Of a stretch of DNA of 44,469 nucleotides, positions 9,901 to 21,884 are shown in pieces (positions within the stretch are counted from its first letter, which is position 1; every line of letters begins with the position of its first letter). Below the pieces are notes generated by a model that saw nothing but the letters and a program-made list of their open reading frames with translations, searched no databases and was not told where the DNA came from. A program made the translations under genes and the position numbers. The DNA lies in contig NZ_AULT01000052.1 in assembly GCF_000422425.1 (NCBI RefSeq), positions 1 to 44,469 on the forward strand, in the 5' to 3' direction. Source of the DNA: Oceanospirillum beijerinckii DSM 7166. GTDB lineage: Bacteria; Pseudomonadota; Gammaproteobacteria; Pseudomonadales; Halomonadaceae.

Positions 9901-11014
9901 TGTACTGAGTGGTCCTAAGCTGGCTAAAGGGGATATTCTGACGGCTGAGTACCTGAACGAACTGCCACACGGCCAGTGGTTCAAACTGAGTCTGATTGAC
10001 GATGCCCTGAACGAAGTACTGCAGCAGGCTGAAGAGCAACTGCAGCTGCGTCGTAAAGAGATGGATGCCAAGTTCGAAGACAAGAAGAAGAAGCTGCAGC
10101 AAGGTGATGACCTGGCTCCAGGTGTTCTGAAGATTGTTAAGGTATACGTGGCTATTAAACGTCGTATCCAGCCAGGTGATAAGATGGCGGGTCGTCACGG
10201 TAACAAGGGTGTAATCTCTGCGATTATGCCGGTTGAAGATATGCCGTACGACGAAAAGGGTCAGCCAGTGGATATCGTACTGAACCCGCTGGGTGTACCG
10301 TCTCGTATGAACGTGGGTCAGATTCTGGAAACTCACCTGGGTATGGCAGCAAAAGGTCTTGGTGACAAGATTAATGAGATGCTGCTGGAACAGCGTGAGA
10401 GTCAGGTTCAGGATATTCGTAACTTCCTGAACCAGGTCTATAACGAAGTGGGTAACCACAAAGAAGACATTGACAGCCTGACAGATGATGAAGTGATCGC
10501 ACTGGCGAAAAACCTGCGCAAAGGTGTGCCGATTGCAACACCTGTGTTCGATGGTGCGCCGGAGGAAGAGATCAAAGCACTGTTGCGTCTGGCAGATATT
10601 CCAGACAGTGGTCAGGTATGGCTGCGTGACGGTCGTACCGGTGAGCAGTTCGATCGTCCTGTAACCGTAGGTTACATGTACATGCTGAAACTGAACCACC
10701 TGGTTGATGATAAAATGCACGCCCGTTCCACTGGCTCCTACAGTCTGGTAACTCAGCAACCGCTGGGTGGTAAAGCTCAGTTCGGTGGTCAGCGTTTCGG
10801 TGAGATGGAAGTGTGGGCACTGGAAGCTTACGGTGCGGCTTATACCCTGCAGGAGATGCTGACTGTTAAGTCGGATGATGTGAATGGTCGTACTAAGATG
10901 TATAAGAACATCGTAGACGGCGACCATCGCATGGAGCCGGGTATGCCTGAGTCCTTCAACGTATTGGTGAAGGAAATCCGTTCTCTGGGTATCGATATCG
11001 ACCTGGAAAGCTAA
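6938..11014 (+). CDS. rpoB: DNA-directed RNA polymerase subunit beta
   Basis: The beta subunit forms one pincer of RNA polymerase and part of the active centre. The 1358-aa protein is full length (E. coli 1342). The rifampicin-binding cluster begins [15 protein letters not shown] at about residue 512, and its residues D, H and S at the usual resistance positions are wild type. The catalytic-core motif [13 protein letters not shown] and the C-terminal clamp segment [20 protein letters not shown] are intact. AAGCTGGGG before the ATG is a plausible ribosome site. rpoC follows after 72 bases. Confidence 0.99.
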   Translation: MAYSYTEKKRIRKDFGKLPQVMDVPYLLAIQLDSYRSFLQENKSIEQREDLGLHAAFKSVFPIESYSGNASLEYVSYRLGNPVFDVKECQLRGVTYAASLRVKVRLVIYDKESSNKAIKDIKEQEVYMGEMPLMTENGTFVINGTERVIVSQLHRSPGVFFDHDKGKTHSSGKLLYSARVIPYRGSWLDFEFDPKDNVFVRIDRRRKLPASVLLRALGYESEQMLDMFFDTNRFYFERDGLYMELLPARLRGETATFDICDENGEVIVEEGRRITPRHIRQLEKAGMDKLKVPVEYLFGRVLAKDMVNQSTGELVVECNTPISADILEKLAMAGCKEIETLYTNDLDCGPFISDTLRIDTTRNKLEALVEIYRMMRPGEPPTKESAEALFENLFFSEDRYDLSAVGRMKFNRRLGRSEDVGEGVLSYDDIIDVLRELINIRNGKGEVDDIDHLGNRRIRSVGEMAENQFRVGLVRVERAVKERLSLAESEGLMPQDLINAKPVAAAIKEFFGSSQLSQFMDQNNPLSEVTHKRRVSALGPGGLTRERAGFEVRDVHPTHYGRVCPIETPEGPNIGLINSLATYARTNDYDFLETPYRKVVDGQVTDEMVYLSAIEESQFIIAQASATVDEDNRLIDDLVQVRHRGETTFMTPDQVTMMDVSPRQVVSVAAALIPFLEHDDANRALMGSNMQRQAVPTLKADKPLVGTGMERFVARDSGVCAIARRGGVVDSVDASRIVIRVNDEETDAGEAGVDIYNLTKYTRSNQNTCINQRAIVLPGDVVARGDVLADGPSVDLGELALGQNMRIAFMPWNGYNFEDSILVSERVVQEDRFTTIHIQELTCVSRDTKLGPEEITSDIPNVGESALSKLDESGIVYIGAEVGPGDILVGKVTPKGETQLTPEEKLLRAIFGEKASDVKDTSLRVSTGTKGAVIDVQVFTRDGVEKDTRARAIEQSQLDEVRKDLQEEFRIAEEATFERLGRQLEGQSVLSGPKLAKGDILTAEYLNELPHGQWFKLSLIDDALNEVLQQAEEQLQLRRKEMDAKFEDKKKKLQQGDDLAPGVLKIVKVYVAIKRRIQPGDKMAGRHGNKGVISAIMPVEDMPYDEKGQPVDIVLNPLGVPSRMNVGQILETHLGMAAKGLGDKINEMLLEQRESQVQDIRNFLNQVYNEVGNHKEDIDSLTDDEVIALAKNLRKGVPIATPVFDGAPEEEIKALLRLADIPDSGQVWLRDGRTGEQFDRPVTVGYMYMLKLNHLVDDKMHARSTGSYSLVTQQPLGGKAQFGGQRFGEMEVWALEAYGAAYTLQEMLTVKSDDVNGRTKMYKNIVDGDHRMEPGMPESFNVLVKEIRSLGIDIDLES

Positions 11015-11086
11015 GCCGGGTTTATAGCAAAGAATTCCGATGCGGGCTGAGGTCCGCATCCGTAACTCCATTTGGAGCAGTGGCCG

Positions 11087-14000
11087 ATGAAAGATCTAGT
11101 TAATGTGCTGAAGGCACAGGGACAAAGCGACGAATTCGACTCGATTAAGATCACGCTGGCATCGCCAGACATGATCCGTGCATGGTCCTTTGGCGAAGTG
11201 AAAAAGCCAGAGACCATCAACTACCGTACCTTTAAGCCAGAGCGTGATGGTCTGTTCTGTGCAAAAATCTTTGGTCCGGTAAAAGACTACGAGTGTTTGT
11301 GCGGTAAATATAAGCGCATGAAGCACCGCGGTATTATCTGTGAAAAGTGTGGTGTTGAGGTCACTCAGGCTAAAGTACGTCGTGATCGTATGGGTCACAT
11401 CGAACTGGCTTCTCCTGTTGCCCGCATCTGGTTCCTGAAATCTCTGCCGTCCCGTATCGGCTTGCTGCTGGATATGACGCTGCGTGATATCGAGCGTGTC
11501 CTCTACTTCGAATCTTTCGTAGTGATTGATCCGGGTATGACAACGCTGGAGCGTGGTCAGCTGCTGAATGACGAACAGTACTATGAAGCACTGGAAGAGT
11601 TCGGCGATGACTTTGATGCGCGCATGGGTGCTGAAGCTGTTCAGGAGCTATTGAAAGATATTGATCTGGAAGATGAGATCAATACTCTGCGTGAAGAGAT
11701 CCCGCAAACCAATAGTGAAACCAAGATCAAGAAGCTGTCTAAGCGTCTGAAGCTGCTGGAAGCTTTCTACAAATCGGGTAATAGCCCGCAGTGGATGATC
11801 CTGGAGGTACTGCCAGTTCTTCCGCCTGATCTGCGTCCTTTAGTGCCGTTGGATGGTGGTCGTTTCGCGACGTCAGATCTGAACGATCTGTATCGTCGAG
11901 TGATCAATCGTAACAACCGTCTGAAGCGTCTGCCGGACCTGAATGCACCTGACATCATCGTACGTAACGAAAAACGGATGTTGCAGGAAGCGGTCGATGC
12001 ACTGCTGGATAACGGTCGTCGCGGTCGTGCCATCACGGGTTCTAACAAGCGTCCTCTGAAATCCCTGGCCGATATGATCAAGGGTAAACAGGGTCGTTTC
12101 CGTCAGAACCTGCTGGGTAAGCGTGTTGACTACTCCGGTCGTTCGGTAATTACCGTAGGTCCTCAGCTGAAACTGCATCAGTGTGGTCTGCCTAAGAAGA
12201 TGGCTCTGGAGCTGTTCAAGCCGTATATCTTTGCCCGTCTGGAAGCAAAAGGTATGGCTACAACCATCAAAGCTGCGAAGAAGATGGTTGAGCGTGAACT
12301 GCCGGAAGTATGGGATATCCTGGCTGAAGTGATTCGTGAGCATCCGGTTCTGCTGAACCGTGCGCCGACGCTGCACCGTTTGGGTATTCAGGCGTTTGAG
12401 CCGTTGCTGATTGAAGGTAAAGCGATTCAGCTGCACCCACTGGTTTGTGCCGCTTATAACGCTGACTTTGATGGTGACCAGATGGCGGTTCACCTGCCGT
12501 TGACCACTGAAGCACAGCTTGAAGCCCGTGCACTGATGATGTCGACTAACAACGTACTGTCTCCTGCGAACGGTGAGCCAATTATCGTTCCTTCCCAGGA
12601 CGTTGTACTGGGTCTGTACTACATGACCCGTGACCGTATCAACGCTAAAGGCGAAGGTATGGTGTTCAGTAATACCGACGAAGCAGAGCGAGCACTGGGT
12701 GCGGGGCATGTACACATGCAGGCCCGTGTTAAAGTGCGAGTGACTGAGCGCCTGCTATGTGATGATGGCAGCATTGAAGAAGTAACTTCCATCAAAGAGA
12801 CGACTGTAGGTCGTTGTATGCTGTATCGCGTACTGCCGAAAGGTCTTCCGTTCTCTCTGGTTGATCAGCCTATGACGAAGAAGGCAATTTCTCGTCTGAT
12901 CAATAACTCCTACCGCCGTGTAGGCCTGAAAGAAACGGTTATTTTTGCTGACCAACTGATGTACACCGGTTTCCGTCAAGCGACGCTGTCTGGTGCATCC
13001 ATTGGTGTAAACGACTTTGTAATCCCTGACGAAAAAGCTGATATCGTTAGCGCGGCTGAAGCGGAAGTTAAAGAGATTGAGCAACAGTTCTCTTCCGGTC
13101 TGGTAACTCAGGGTGAGAAATACAACAAGGTGATCGACATCTGGTCCAAGGCAAACGATAAAGTTGCTAAGGCGATGATGGAGGGTATCTCGAAAGAGAC
13201 CGTGATCAACCGTAACGGTGAAGAAGAGCAACAAGACTCCTTCAACTCCGTATTTATCATGGCTGACTCCGGTGCGCGGGGTAGTGCTGCTCAGATTCGT
13301 CAGTTGGCGGGTATGCGTGGTCTGATGGCTAAACCGGATGGCTCTATTATCGAGACGCCGATTGTGGCGAACTTCCGTGAAGGTCTGAACGTACTTCAGT
13401 ACTTCATCTCGACCCACGGTGCTCGTAAAGGTCTGGCCGATACTGCACTGAAAACTGCAAACTCCGGTTACCTGACTCGTCGTCTGGTAGACGTGGCGCA
13501 GGATTTAGTAGTGACAGAGCATGACTGTGGCACAGAAGAAGGCCTGGTTATGAACCCTCTGATTGAGGGTGGTGATATCGTAGTGCCTCTGGCTCAGCGT
13601 GTGCTGGGTCGTGTTGTTGCTAAAGATGTGATTAAGCATGATAGCGGTGAAGTGCTGATTCCTCGTGGTACTTTGTTGGATGAAGCCTGGTGTGATCGCC
13701 TTGATACTATGGGTATCGATGAGATTGTGGTGCGTTCGGCGATCTCTTGTGACACGCGTTACGGTGTATGTTCAAGCTGTTATGGTCGTGATCTGGCTCG
13801 TGGTCATCTGGTTAACGTGGGTGAAGCTGTTGGTGTTATCGCAGCACAGTCCATTGGTGAACCAGGTACCCAGCTGACGATGCGTACATTCCACATTGGT
13901 GGTGCGGCATCTCGAGCGTCTGCGATCGATAATGTTCAGGTTAAACACGGCGGTACTGTACGTTTCCACAATATTAAATTTGTAGAGCGTAGTGACGGTA

Positions 14001-15286
14001 AGCTGGTAGCGGTATCTCGTTCCGGTGCGCTGGCAGTAGCCGATGAAACCGGCCGTGAGCGTGAATACTATAAACTGCCTTACGGTGCTGAAATCAGTGT
14101 ACGTGAAGGTGATAAAGTGGAATCCGGCCAGATTCTGGCGAAATGGGATCCACACACTCACCCAATTGTGGTTGAGATGGCAGGTCGTGCCAAGTTCAGT
14201 GGTATGGAAGACGGTATTACCGTTAACCGTAGCCAAGATGAGCTGACCGGTCTGACGTCGATCGAGATTATCGATCCAGCCGCACGTCCAGCTGCAGGTA
14301 AGGACATTCGTCCGATGATCATGCTGGTGGATGAGATGGGTAATGAGCTGTCTATGCCAAACTCCCAATCTCCACTGCAATATCTGCTGCCAGGTAATGC
14401 GGTAGTGACCGTAGAAGATGGTAAAGATATTGGCGTTGGTGAGATTATTGCTCGTATTCCGCAGGAATCCAGTGGTAACAAAGATATCACCGGTGGTCTG
14501 CCACGCGTAGCTGATCTGTTTGAAGCCCGCCGTCCGAAAGAGCCTGCGCTGCTGGCTGAGATCTCAGGTGTGGTGACCTTTGGTAAAGAGACCAAGGGTA
14601 AGCGTCGTATTGTGATCACGCCAGAGTCCGGTGATGCGTACGAGGTACTGATTCCTAAGTGGCGTGTGATGAACGTGTTTGAGGGTGAGAAGGTAGAGCG
14701 TGGAGAGGTGATCTCCGACGGTCCATCTAACCCGCACGATATTCTGCGCCTGCTGGGTGTTAGTAAGCTGGCTGAATACATCACTACAGAGGTACAGGAA
14801 GTTTACCGTCTGCAGGGTGTAGGCATTAACGATAAGCACATCGAAGTAATTGCCCGTCAGATGCTACGTAAGGCGGAAATTACCGAAACAGGTGATTCGA
14901 CGCTGATTCATGGTGATCAGGTTGAGCTGGCGACAGTGCTGGACGAGAACGAAGCTCTGGTGAGTCAGGATAAGTTCCCGGCTAAGTATGAGCGTGTACT
15001 GCAGGGTATTACGAAGGCGTCTCTGGCGACAGAATCCTTTATCTCTGCGGCTTCCTTCCAGGAGACTACACGCGTACTGACCGAAGCAGCCGTTACTGGT
15101 AAGCGTGATCAGCTGCGCGGTCTGAAAGAAAACGTTGTGGTTGGTCGACTGATTCCGGCTGGTACCGGTCTGACCTACCACAGTCAGCGTAAACTGAAAC
15201 GTCAGGAAGCGGAGGCTGCATTGGCAGGCCCAAGCGCCAGTGAAGTGGAAGCAGCGCTGAGTGAGGCGCTAAACAGCGAAGATTGA
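11087..15286 (+). CDS. rpoC: DNA-directed RNA polymerase subunit beta prime
   Basis: The beta prime subunit carries the catalytic magnesium site. The motif NADFDGD is at residues 458-464. The zinc-binding segment [20 protein letters not shown] lies near the N-terminus and a second cysteine cluster ([19 protein letters not shown]) near residue 890. I start at ATG 11087 ([11 protein letters not shown]), with GGAG nine bases before it. A TTG five codons upstream in frame is not supported by the family. The protein has 1399 aa (E. coli 1407), ending in an acidic tail. Confidence 0.99.
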   Translation: MKDLVNVLKAQGQSDEFDSIKITLASPDMIRAWSFGEVKKPETINYRTFKPERDGLFCAKIFGPVKDYECLCGKYKRMKHRGIICEKCGVEVTQAKVRRDRMGHIELASPVARIWFLKSLPSRIGLLLDMTLRDIERVLYFESFVVIDPGMTTLERGQLLNDEQYYEALEEFGDDFDARMGAEAVQELLKDIDLEDEINTLREEIPQTNSETKIKKLSKRLKLLEAFYKSGNSPQWMILEVLPVLPPDLRPLVPLDGGRFATSDLNDLYRRVINRNNRLKRLPDLNAPDIIVRNEKRMLQEAVDALLDNGRRGRAITGSNKRPLKSLADMIKGKQGRFRQNLLGKRVDYSGRSVITVGPQLKLHQCGLPKKMALELFKPYIFARLEAKGMATTIKAAKKMVERELPEVWDILAEVIREHPVLLNRAPTLHRLGIQAFEPLLIEGKAIQLHPLVCAAYNADFDGDQMAVHLPLTTEAQLEARALMMSTNNVLSPANGEPIIVPSQDVVLGLYYMTRDRINAKGEGMVFSNTDEAERALGAGHVHMQARVKVRVTERLLCDDGSIEEVTSIKETTVGRCMLYRVLPKGLPFSLVDQPMTKKAISRLINNSYRRVGLKETVIFADQLMYTGFRQATLSGASIGVNDFVIPDEKADIVSAAEAEVKEIEQQFSSGLVTQGEKYNKVIDIWSKANDKVAKAMMEGISKETVINRNGEEEQQDSFNSVFIMADSGARGSAAQIRQLAGMRGLMAKPDGSIIETPIVANFREGLNVLQYFISTHGARKGLADTALKTANSGYLTRRLVDVAQDLVVTEHDCGTEEGLVMNPLIEGGDIVVPLAQRVLGRVVAKDVIKHDSGEVLIPRGTLLDEAWCDRLDTMGIDEIVVRSAISCDTRYGVCSSCYGRDLARGHLVNVGEAVGVIAAQSIGEPGTQLTMRTFHIGGAASRASAIDNVQVKHGGTVRFHNIKFVERSDGKLVAVSRSGALAVADETGREREYYKLPYGAEISVREGDKVESGQILAKWDPHTHPIVVEMAGRAKFSGMEDGITVNRSQDELTGLTSIEIIDPAARPAAGKDIRPMIMLVDEMGNELSMPNSQSPLQYLLPGNAVVTVEDGKDIGVGEIIARIPQESSGNKDITGGLPRVADLFEARRPKEPALLAEISGVVTFGKETKGKRRIVITPESGDAYEVLIPKWRVMNVFEGEKVERGEVISDGPSNPHDILRLLGVSKLAEYITTEVQEVYRLQGVGINDKHIEVIARQMLRKAEITETGDSTLIHGDQVELATVLDENEALVSQDKFPAKYERVLQGITKASLATESFISAASFQETTRVLTEAAVTGKRDQLRGLKENVVVGRLIPAGTGLTYHSQRKLKRQEAEAALAGPSASEVEAALSEALNSED

Positions 15287-15316
15287 TCAGTTTTAACGCT
15301 GTTTAGGTAAAAGATT

Positions 15317-15341
15317 CAAGGCCAGACACTGTCTGGCCTTG
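15317..15341 (+). terminator. Hairpin after rpoC, possible terminator without T-run
   Basis: CAAGGCCAGAC at 15317-15327, loop ACT, GTCTGGCCTTG at 15331-15341 is a perfect 11-base-pair stem. No T-run follows, so it may pause rather than stop transcription or may protect the rpoC mRNA end. Its right arm overlaps the -35 of the str promoter. Confidence 0.55.
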
Positions 15342-15367
15342 ACTGTGTTAAGGAGGCAACATACAAT
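15339..15367 (+). promoter_or_regulatory. Promoter of the str operon (rpsL-rpsG-fusA-tuf)
   Basis: TTGACT at 15339-15344 and TACAAT at 15362-15367 are separated by exactly 17 bases. A perfect 10-base-pair inverted repeat, TTAAGGAGGC at 15348-15357 and GCCTCCTTAA at 15370-15379, encloses the -10 element. Transcription should start near 15374, about 64 bases before rpsL. Confidence 0.75.
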
Positions 15368-15437
15368 GCGCCTCCTTAAATTAGTATGGCGGTGGTTTAT
15401 CCAGCGTCTTATTGTGTACAACGTGGAGTCTGCTTAA

Positions 15438-15812
15438 ATGGCAACCATTAATCAGTTGGTACGCAAACCTCGTAAGCGTAAAGTTGAGAAGAGTGATGTT
15501 CCTGCTCTGCAAAGCTGTCCGCAAAGACGTGGTGTATGTACTCGTGTATACACTACCACTCCTAAGAAGCCTAACTCAGCGCTTCGTAAGGTGTGTCGTG
15601 TACGTTTAACAAACGGTTTTGAAGTAACTTCTTATATCGGTGGTGAAGGTCACAACCTGCAAGAGCACTCTGTAGTGCTGATTCGCGGTGGTCGTGTGAA
15701 GGATCTGCCTGGTGTTCGTTATCACACTGTTCGTGGTAGCCTGGATACCTCTGGTGTTGCTGATCGTAGACAAGGTCGCTCCAAGTATGGTGCGAAACGT
15801 CCTAAGTCTTAA
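15438..15812 (+). CDS. rpsL: 30S ribosomal protein S12
   Basis: S12 sits at the decoding centre and controls accuracy. The 124-aa sequence has the conserved [19 protein letters not shown] loop and [13 protein letters not shown]. The lysines where streptomycin resistance usually arises (Lys43 and Lys88 by E. coli numbering) are unchanged. It is first in the str operon, 64 bases after the predicted transcription start, and rpsG follows after 77 bases, the gap where S7 regulates in E. coli. Confidence 0.98.
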   Translation: MATINQLVRKPRKRKVEKSDVPALQSCPQRRGVCTRVYTTTPKKPNSALRKVCRVRLTNGFEVTSYIGGEGHNLQEHSVVLIRGGRVKDLPGVRYHTVRGSLDTSGVADRRQGRSKYGAKRPKS

Positions 15813-15850
15813 TTCTTTAATCATTGTCTGATAAGAGTAAGGCCGGATAA

Positions 15851-16360
<510 letters not shown>

Positions 16361-16378
16361 TAGAACGGGAGATATGTC

Positions 16379-18487
16379 GTGGCACGTAAGACCCCAATCA
16401 ACCGCTATCGTAACATCGGTATTTGTGCGCACGTGGACGCAGGTAAAACTACGACTACGGAGCGCGTACTGTACTACACCGGCTTATCGCACAAAATCGG
16501 TGAGGTTCACGACGGCGCAGCGACGATGGACTGGATGGAGCAGGAGCAGGAGCGTGGTATTACCATTACTTCTGCGGCAACTACCTGCTTCTGGTCTGGC
16601 ATGGATCAACAGTTTGAGCAGCATCGTGTCAATATTATTGATACCCCGGGGCACGTAGATTTCACGATTGAAGTGGAGCGTTCTTTACGTGTGCTGGATG
16701 GTGCTGTTGTTGTGTTCTGTGGGGCCTCGGGTGTTGAGCCTCAGTCCGAGACGGTTTGGCGTCAGGCGAACAAATACGAAGTTCCACGTATCGTGTTTGT
16801 AAACAAAATGGATCGTGCTGGAGCTGATTTTTTACGTGTGGTCGATCAGATTGAGAATCGACTGAATGCAACCCCTGTTCCTATTCAGCTGAGTATTGGT
16901 GCAGAAGAAAACTTTGAAGGCGTTGTCGATCTGATGCGCATGAAGAGTATCTACTGGAACGAAGATGACAGCGGTATGACTTATGAGCTGCGCGATATTC
17001 CTGCAGAGCTACAGGCTCAGGCAGAAGAATACCGCGAAAAGATGATTGAGGCTGCGGCTGAGGCATCTGAAGAGCTGATGGATAAGTATTTGGAAGAGGG
17101 TGAGCTGACGCACGAAGAGATCAAGCAAGGTCTGCGTACCCGCGTATTGAATAATGAGATCGTGCTGGCGCTCTGTGGTTCTGCTTTTAAGAACAAGGGT
17201 GTTCAGGCGGTGTTGGATGCGGTGGTGGAATATCTGCCGGCTCCAACAGAGGTTAAAGCGATCGAAGGTACTCTGGATGATGGTGAGACTGTTGAAAGTC
17301 GTGAGGCTGATGATAGTGCACCATTCTCCGCGCTGGCATTTAAGATTGCCACTGACCCGTTTGTGGGCGCGTTGACCTTCGTTCGTGTTTATTCTGGTGT
17401 GCTGAACTCCGGTGATAGCGTGTTCAACTCTGTTAAGGGTAAAAAAGAACGCGTGGGTCGCATGGTGCAGATGCATGCTAACGATCGTGAAGAGATTAAA
17501 GAAGTTCGGGCAGGGGACATCGCAGCCCTTATCGGTATGAAGGATGTGACCACTGGTGACACCCTTTGTGATGGCGACAAGAGAATTATTCTTGAGCGTA
17601 TGGAATTCCCAGAGCCTGTAATCTCTGTTGCGGTTGAGCCAGAGTCTCAAGCGGATCAGGAGAAGATGGGTATCGCCCTGGCCAAGCTGGCTCAGGAGGA
17701 TCCATCTTTCCGTGTGAAGACAGACGAAGAGACCGGTCAGACTGTAATTTCCGGTATGGGCGAGCTGCACCTTGATATTATCGTGGATCGTATGAGTCGC
17801 GAGTTTAAGGTGGATGCTACTATCGGTAAGCCTCAGGTGGCGTATCGTGAAACTATCCGTTCCTCCGTAGAGCAGGAAGGTAAGTTTATACGTCAATCAG
17901 GTGGTCGCGGTCAATTTGGTCATGTTTGGCTACGTATTGAGCCTTTGACTGACAAAGGTGAAGACGGTGAAAAAACTTACGAGTTCCAAAGTGAAATCGT
18001 AGGTGGAGTGGTGCCTAAGGAGTACATTCCGGCTGTTGAAAAAGGTTGTTTTGAGCAGCTGCAGAATGGTGTTCTGGCAGGTTACCCGATGATCGACGTA
18101 AAGGTTACGTTGTTTGATGGCTCATACCATGATGTGGACTCCAATGAGATGGCGTTCAAGATCGCGGGTTCTATGGGTGTTAAACAGGGTTGTACCAAAG
18201 CTGATCCCGTGCTACTTGAGCCTATAATGAAGGTTGAAGTGGTAACCCCTGAGGATTATATGGGGGATGTAATGGGTGACCTGAACCGGCGTCGTGGTTT
18301 GGTTCAAGGTATGGATGATAACGTCTCCGGTAAAGTTATTCGTGCCCTGGTACCGCTAGGTGAAATGTTCGGTTATGCAACCGATCTGCGCTCTGCAACT
18401 CAAGGCCGTGCAAGTTATAGCATGGAATTCGAGAAGTATGCAGAAGCCCCTTCAAGCATTGTTGAAGCTGTTATTAATTTTAAATAA
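16379..18487 (+). CDS. fusA: Elongation factor G
   Basis: EF-G is the GTPase that drives ribosomal translocation and, with RRF, recycling. The GTP-binding motifs are AHVDAGKTT (17-25), DTPGH (88-92) and NKMD (142-145). Domain IV has the [14 protein letters not shown] segment and domain V the usual C-terminal fold. Length is 702 aa (E. coli 704). The start is GTG at 16379, with GGGAG about ten bases upstream. Position between rpsG and tuf is the standard str order. Confidence 0.98.
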   Translation: MARKTPINRYRNIGICAHVDAGKTTTTERVLYYTGLSHKIGEVHDGAATMDWMEQEQERGITITSAATTCFWSGMDQQFEQHRVNIIDTPGHVDFTIEVERSLRVLDGAVVVFCGASGVEPQSETVWRQANKYEVPRIVFVNKMDRAGADFLRVVDQIENRLNATPVPIQLSIGAEENFEGVVDLMRMKSIYWNEDDSGMTYELRDIPAELQAQAEEYREKMIEAAAEASEELMDKYLEEGELTHEEIKQGLRTRVLNNEIVLALCGSAFKNKGVQAVLDAVVEYLPAPTEVKAIEGTLDDGETVESREADDSAPFSALAFKIATDPFVGALTFVRVYSGVLNSGDSVFNSVKGKKERVGRMVQMHANDREEIKEVRAGDIAALIGMKDVTTGDTLCDGDKRIILERMEFPEPVISVAVEPESQADQEKMGIALAKLAQEDPSFRVKTDEETGQTVISGMGELHLDIIVDRMSREFKVDATIGKPQVAYRETIRSSVEQEGKFIRQSGGRGQFGHVWLRIEPLTDKGEDGEKTYEFQSEIVGGVVPKEYIPAVEKGCFEQLQNGVLAGYPMIDVKVTLFDGSYHDVDSNEMAFKIAGSMGVKQGCTKADPVLLEPIMKVEVVTPEDYMGDVMGDLNRRRGLVQGMDDNVSGKVIRALVPLGEMFGYATDLRSATQGRASYSMEFEKYAEAPSSIVEAVINFK

Positions 18488-18516
18488 CCGCTAAATATGA
18501 AAATGAGGTTTTAGCT

Positions 18517-19740
18517 GTGTCTAAAGAAAAATTTGAACGTTCCAAACCGCACGTAAACGTTGGTACTATTGGCCACGTTGACCACGGTAAAACTACTCTG
18601 ACTGCTGCTCTGACTCGTGTTTGTGCAGAAGTTTTCGGTGGTACTGCTGTTGCATTTGACGGTATCGATAATGCTCCTGAAGAGCGTGAGCGTGGTATTA
18701 CCATCGCGACTTCTCACGTAGAGTACGATTCCACTATCCGTCACTACGCACACGTAGACTGCCCAGGACACGCTGACTACGTTAAGAACATGATTACTGG
18801 TGCTGCTCAGATGGACGGCGCTATCCTGGTATGTGGTGCGACTGACGGCCCTATGCCTCAGACTCGTGAGCACATCCTGCTGTCTCGTCAGGTAGGTGTA
18901 CCTTACATCGTAGTATTCCTGAACAAAGCTGACCTGCTGGCTGAAGACTGTGGCGGCGTTGGTACTGAAGAGTACGACGAAATGCTGGAGCTGGTAGACA
19001 TGGAAATCCGTGATCTGCTGTCTACTTACGACTTCCCTGGTGATGACACTCCAATCATTCCTGGTTCTGCACTGATGGCTCTGAACGGCGAAGATGCTGA
19101 CGAGCTGGGTACTACTGCAGTTAAGAAACTGGTTGAAGCTCTGGATACTTACATTCCTGAGCCAGAGCGTGCTATCGATCAGCCGTTCCTGATGCCAATC
19201 GAAGACGTATTCTCCATCTCTGGTCGTGGTACTGTAGTAACAGGTCGTGTAGAGCGTGGTATCGTTAACACTGGTGACGAAGTAGAAATCGTTGGTATCA
19301 AAGAGACTACCAAGACTACTTGTACTGGTGTTGAAATGTTCCGCAAGATGCTGGACGAAGGCCGTGCAGGTGAGAACATTGGTGCTCTGCTGCGTGGTAC
19401 TAAGCGTGAAGACGTTGAGCGTGGTCAGGTTCTGTGTAAGCCAGGTTCTATCCTGCCTCACACTGAGTTTGAAGCAGAAGTATACGTTCTGTCTAAAGAA
19501 GAAGGTGGTCGTCACACTCCTTTCTTCAAAGGCTATCGTCCACAGTTCTACTTCCGTACTACTGACGTAACCGGTTCTTGTGAACTGCCAGAAGGCGTTG
19601 AAATGGTTATGCCAGGTGACAACGTTCAGCTGCGTGCTACTCTGATCGCGCCTATCGCGATGGAAGAAGGTCTGCGCTTCGCGATTCGTGAAGGTGGCCG
19701 CACAGTAGGTGCTGGTGTTGTTGCTAAGATCATCGAATAA
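18517..19740 (+). CDS. tuf: Elongation factor Tu
   Basis: EF-Tu carries aminoacyl-tRNA to the ribosome as a GTP complex. Motifs are GHVDHGKT (19-26), DCPGH (81-85) and NKAD (136-139). The protein has 407 aa, longer than the 394 of E. coli because of an insertion near residues 145-190, a form seen in pseudomonads and relatives. The start is GTG with TGAGG upstream. Codon choice is extremely biased (ACT, CGT, GTA, CTG), as expected for the most abundant cell protein. It is the only tuf gene in this window. Confidence 0.98.
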   Translation: MSKEKFERSKPHVNVGTIGHVDHGKTTLTAALTRVCAEVFGGTAVAFDGIDNAPEERERGITIATSHVEYDSTIRHYAHVDCPGHADYVKNMITGAAQMDGAILVCGATDGPMPQTREHILLSRQVGVPYIVVFLNKADLLAEDCGGVGTEEYDEMLELVDMEIRDLLSTYDFPGDDTPIIPGSALMALNGEDADELGTTAVKKLVEALDTYIPEPERAIDQPFLMPIEDVFSISGRGTVVTGRVERGIVNTGDEVEIVGIKETTKTTCTGVEMFRKMLDEGRAGENIGALLRGTKREDVERGQVLCKPGSILPHTEFEAEVYVLSKEEGGRHTPFFKGYRPQFYFRTTDVTGSCELPEGVEMVMPGDNVQLRATLIAPIAMEEGLRFAIREGGRTVGAGVVAKIIE

Positions 19741-19759
19741 TATCGATTGAATCTTGTAA

Positions 19760-19791
19760 GGGGTCTTCTTTTTTAAGAAGATCCCTTTTTT
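19760..19791 (+). terminator. Terminator of the str operon
   Basis: GGGGTCTTCTT at 19760-19770, loop TTTT, AAGAAGATCCC at 19775-19785, then six T. The stem has one G-U pair. It separates tuf from the S10 promoter that follows at once. Confidence 0.9.
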
Positions 19792-19794
19792 GTG

Positions 19795-19823
19795 TTGACA
19801 TCCCTCCTCACTCTTCTTACAAT
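19795..19823 (+). promoter_or_regulatory. Promoter of the S10 operon
   Basis: A consensus TTGACA at 19795-19800, a 17-base spacer, and TACAAT at 19818-19823. The start would be near 19830, only about 53 bases before rpsJ. This leaves no room for the long L4-responsive S10 leader known from enterobacteria. Confidence 0.85.
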
Positions 19824-19882
19824 GCGCTTCCTTTTTATCAAGGGTGAGCTATTTACGCTCGTGTCCAATTGGGGTTTTTGGA

Positions 19883-20194
19883 ATGCAAAACCAGAAAATT
19901 CGTATTCGTCTGAAAGCATTCGATCATCGTCTGATCGACCAGTCTGCGCAGGAAATCGTTGATACTGCAAAGCGTACTGGTGCTCAGGTGCATGGTCCAA
20001 TCCCGCTGCCGACCCGCAAAGAGCGTTTCACTGTTTTGATCTCTCCTCACGTGAATAAAGACGCGCGTGATCAGTACGAAGTTCGTACTCATAAGCGTGT
20101 TTTAGATATCGTTGAGCCGACTGAGAAAACAGTTGATGCGCTGATGAAGCTGGATCTGGCTGCTGGTGTTGATGTGCAGATCAGTCTTGGCTAA
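19883..20194 (+). CDS. rpsJ: 30S ribosomal protein S10 (NusE)
   Basis: S10 is part of the 30S head and also the NusE antitermination factor that binds NusG and NusB. I start at ATG 19883 ([19 protein letters not shown]), which gives exactly 103 aa as in E. coli. A longer frame back to 19844 is not supported by the family. The NusB/rRNA loop [20 protein letters not shown] is intact. It opens the S10 operon, and rplC follows after 116 bases. Confidence 0.98.
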   Translation: MQNQKIRIRLKAFDHRLIDQSAQEIVDTAKRTGAQVHGPIPLPTRKERFTVLISPHVNKDARDQYEVRTHKRVLDIVEPTEKTVDALMKLDLAAGVDVQISLG

Positions 20195-20310
20195 TTGCCA
20201 AATTTGAAAATCTAGGCGCTCGTCGGGAGGCGACACACAATTTATCAGTGGAATGCAATGAAAAGTGCAGCCATAGCGGGTGACAGCCCCGTACACTAAG
20301 GAGTCGAAAT

Positions 20311-20952
20311 ATGACTATCGGTCTTGTCGGTAAGAAAAGCGGTATGACCCGCGTATTTACCGAAGATGGTGTTTCTGTACCTGTAACTGTTATCGAGGTT
20401 TCTCCAAACCGCGTAACTCAGGTGCGTTCACTTGAAAAAGACGGCTATGCTGCGATCCAGGTAACAACTGGTGAGCGTAAAGCAAAGCATTTGACCAAAG
20501 CTGAAGCCGGTCACTTCGCGAAAGCAGGTGTTGAGGCAGGCCATGGTCTGGTTGAGTTCCGTCTGGCGGAGGGTGATGAAGCACCTGAAGTTGGTGGTGA
20601 ACTGAACGTATCCCTCTTTGAAGCTGGTCAGCTGATTGATGTGACTGGTACTTCCAAAGGTAAAGGTTTCCAGGGTGGTGTTAAGCGCTGGAACTTCCGC
20701 ATGCAAGACGCTACACACGGTAACTCTCTGTCCCACCGTGCTCCAGGTTCTATTGGTCAGTGTCAGACCCCAGGCCGCGTTTTCAAAGGTAAGAAAATGG
20801 CGGGTCACATGGGTGCTGAACGTTCTACTGTTCAAAGTCTGGAAGTTGTTCGCGTTGATGCTGAACGCAACCTGCTGCTGGTTAAAGGCGGCGTACCAGG
20901 TGCTCCTGGTGGTCAGGTTATCGTACGTCCAGCAGTTAAAGCTCGCGGCTAA
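20311..20952 (+). CDS. rplC: 50S ribosomal protein L3
   Basis: L3 is an early assembly protein whose loop reaches the peptidyl-transferase centre. The 213-aa sequence starts [17 protein letters not shown] and holds the central extension with [20 protein letters not shown]. The Gln in the QCQTPGR loop is the residue methylated by PrmB in E. coli. AAGGAG lies seven bases before the ATG. rplD follows after 13 bases. Confidence 0.98.
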   Translation: MTIGLVGKKSGMTRVFTEDGVSVPVTVIEVSPNRVTQVRSLEKDGYAAIQVTTGERKAKHLTKAEAGHFAKAGVEAGHGLVEFRLAEGDEAPEVGGELNVSLFEAGQLIDVTGTSKGKGFQGGVKRWNFRMQDATHGNSLSHRAPGSIGQCQTPGRVFKGKKMAGHMGAERSTVQSLEVVRVDAERNLLLVKGGVPGAPGGQVIVRPAVKARG

Positions 20953-20965
20953 GGGGTAAGAGAGA

Positions 20966-21574
20966 ATGAATCTGAATCTTGCAGGCGGAGCAGCAGGTAC
21001 TGTAGATGTATCTGAAACAACTTTTGGTAAAGAGTATAACGAAGCTCTGGTACACCAAGTTGTAACCGCATACCTGGCCGCTGCCCGTCAAGGTACTCGT
21101 GCGCAAAAAACGCGTTCTGAAGTAAAAGGCGGTGGTGCTAAGCCATGGCGTCAAAAAGGTACTGGTCGTGCGCGTGCCGGTACTATCCGTAGCCCAATCT
21201 GGCGCTCCGGTGGTACTACTTTCGCGGCTAAACCTCAAAGCTTTGAACAGAAAGTGAATAAGAAGATGTACCGTGCAGCAATGCGCAGCATCTTGTCTGA
21301 GCTGGCTCGCCAGGAGCGTCTGGTAGCAGTAGAAGACTTCACTGTTGAAGCACCTAAAACTAAAGCGTTGGCAGCCAAGCTGAAAGAAATGGATCTGACT
21401 AAAGTTCTGATCGTAACTTCTGAAGTTGACACCAACCTGTTCCTGGCCGCTCGCAACATCCCTCACGTTGAAGTGGTAGACGTTGCTGGAGCAAACCCAG
21501 TGAGCTTAGTTGTTTACGACAAAGTGCTGGTCACTGTACCTGCTCTGCGTCAGTTTGAGGAGAAGCTGGGATGA
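20966..21574 (+). CDS. rplD: 50S ribosomal protein L4
   Basis: L4 lines the peptide exit tunnel and in enterobacteria represses the S10 operon through its leader. The 202-aa protein carries the long tunnel loop with [20 protein letters not shown], and the C-terminal Rossmann-like part. It overlaps rplW by four bases (ATGA), so translation is coupled. With the S10 leader apparently missing here, its regulatory role may be lost or changed; this is inference. Confidence 0.98.
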   Translation: MNLNLAGGAAGTVDVSETTFGKEYNEALVHQVVTAYLAAARQGTRAQKTRSEVKGGGAKPWRQKGTGRARAGTIRSPIWRSGGTTFAAKPQSFEQKVNKKMYRAAMRSILSELARQERLVAVEDFTVEAPKTKALAAKLKEMDLTKVLIVTSEVDTNLFLAARNIPHVEVVDVAGANPVSLVVYDKVLVTVPALRQFEEKLG

Positions 21575-21867
21575 ACCAAGAGCGCGTATTCAAGGTTCTG
21601 CTAGGACCTCATATTTCTGAAAAAGCAGCTATCGTTGCTGATGAGAAAAATCAGTACGTATTCAAAGTAGCGGCTGATGCGACTAAGCCAGAAATCAAAA
21701 AGGCTGTTGAGCAACTGTTTGAAGTTAGCGTGACCGGTGTTAGCACTGTAAACGTTAAAGGTAAAACTAAGCGCACTGCCCGTGGTATTGGTCGTCGTAA
21801 AGGTTTCCGTAAGGCATACGTGTCTGTAGCGGAAGGTCAAGAAATCGACTTTGCTGGCGCTGAATAA
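21571..21867 (+). CDS. rplW: 50S ribosomal protein L23
   Basis: L23 lies at the tunnel exit and docks trigger factor and the signal recognition particle. The 98-aa protein has the standard [11 protein letters not shown] start and the C-terminal strand [20 protein letters not shown]. Length is close to the E. coli 100 aa. The start overlaps the rplD stop by four bases, and rplB follows after 17 bases. Confidence 0.98.
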   Translation: MNQERVFKVLLGPHISEKAAIVADEKNQYVFKVAADATKPEIKKAVEQLFEVSVTGVSTVNVKGKTKRTARGIGRRKGFRKAYVSVAEGQEIDFAGAE

Positions 21868-21884
21868 GGCGAGGAGTTGGGATA

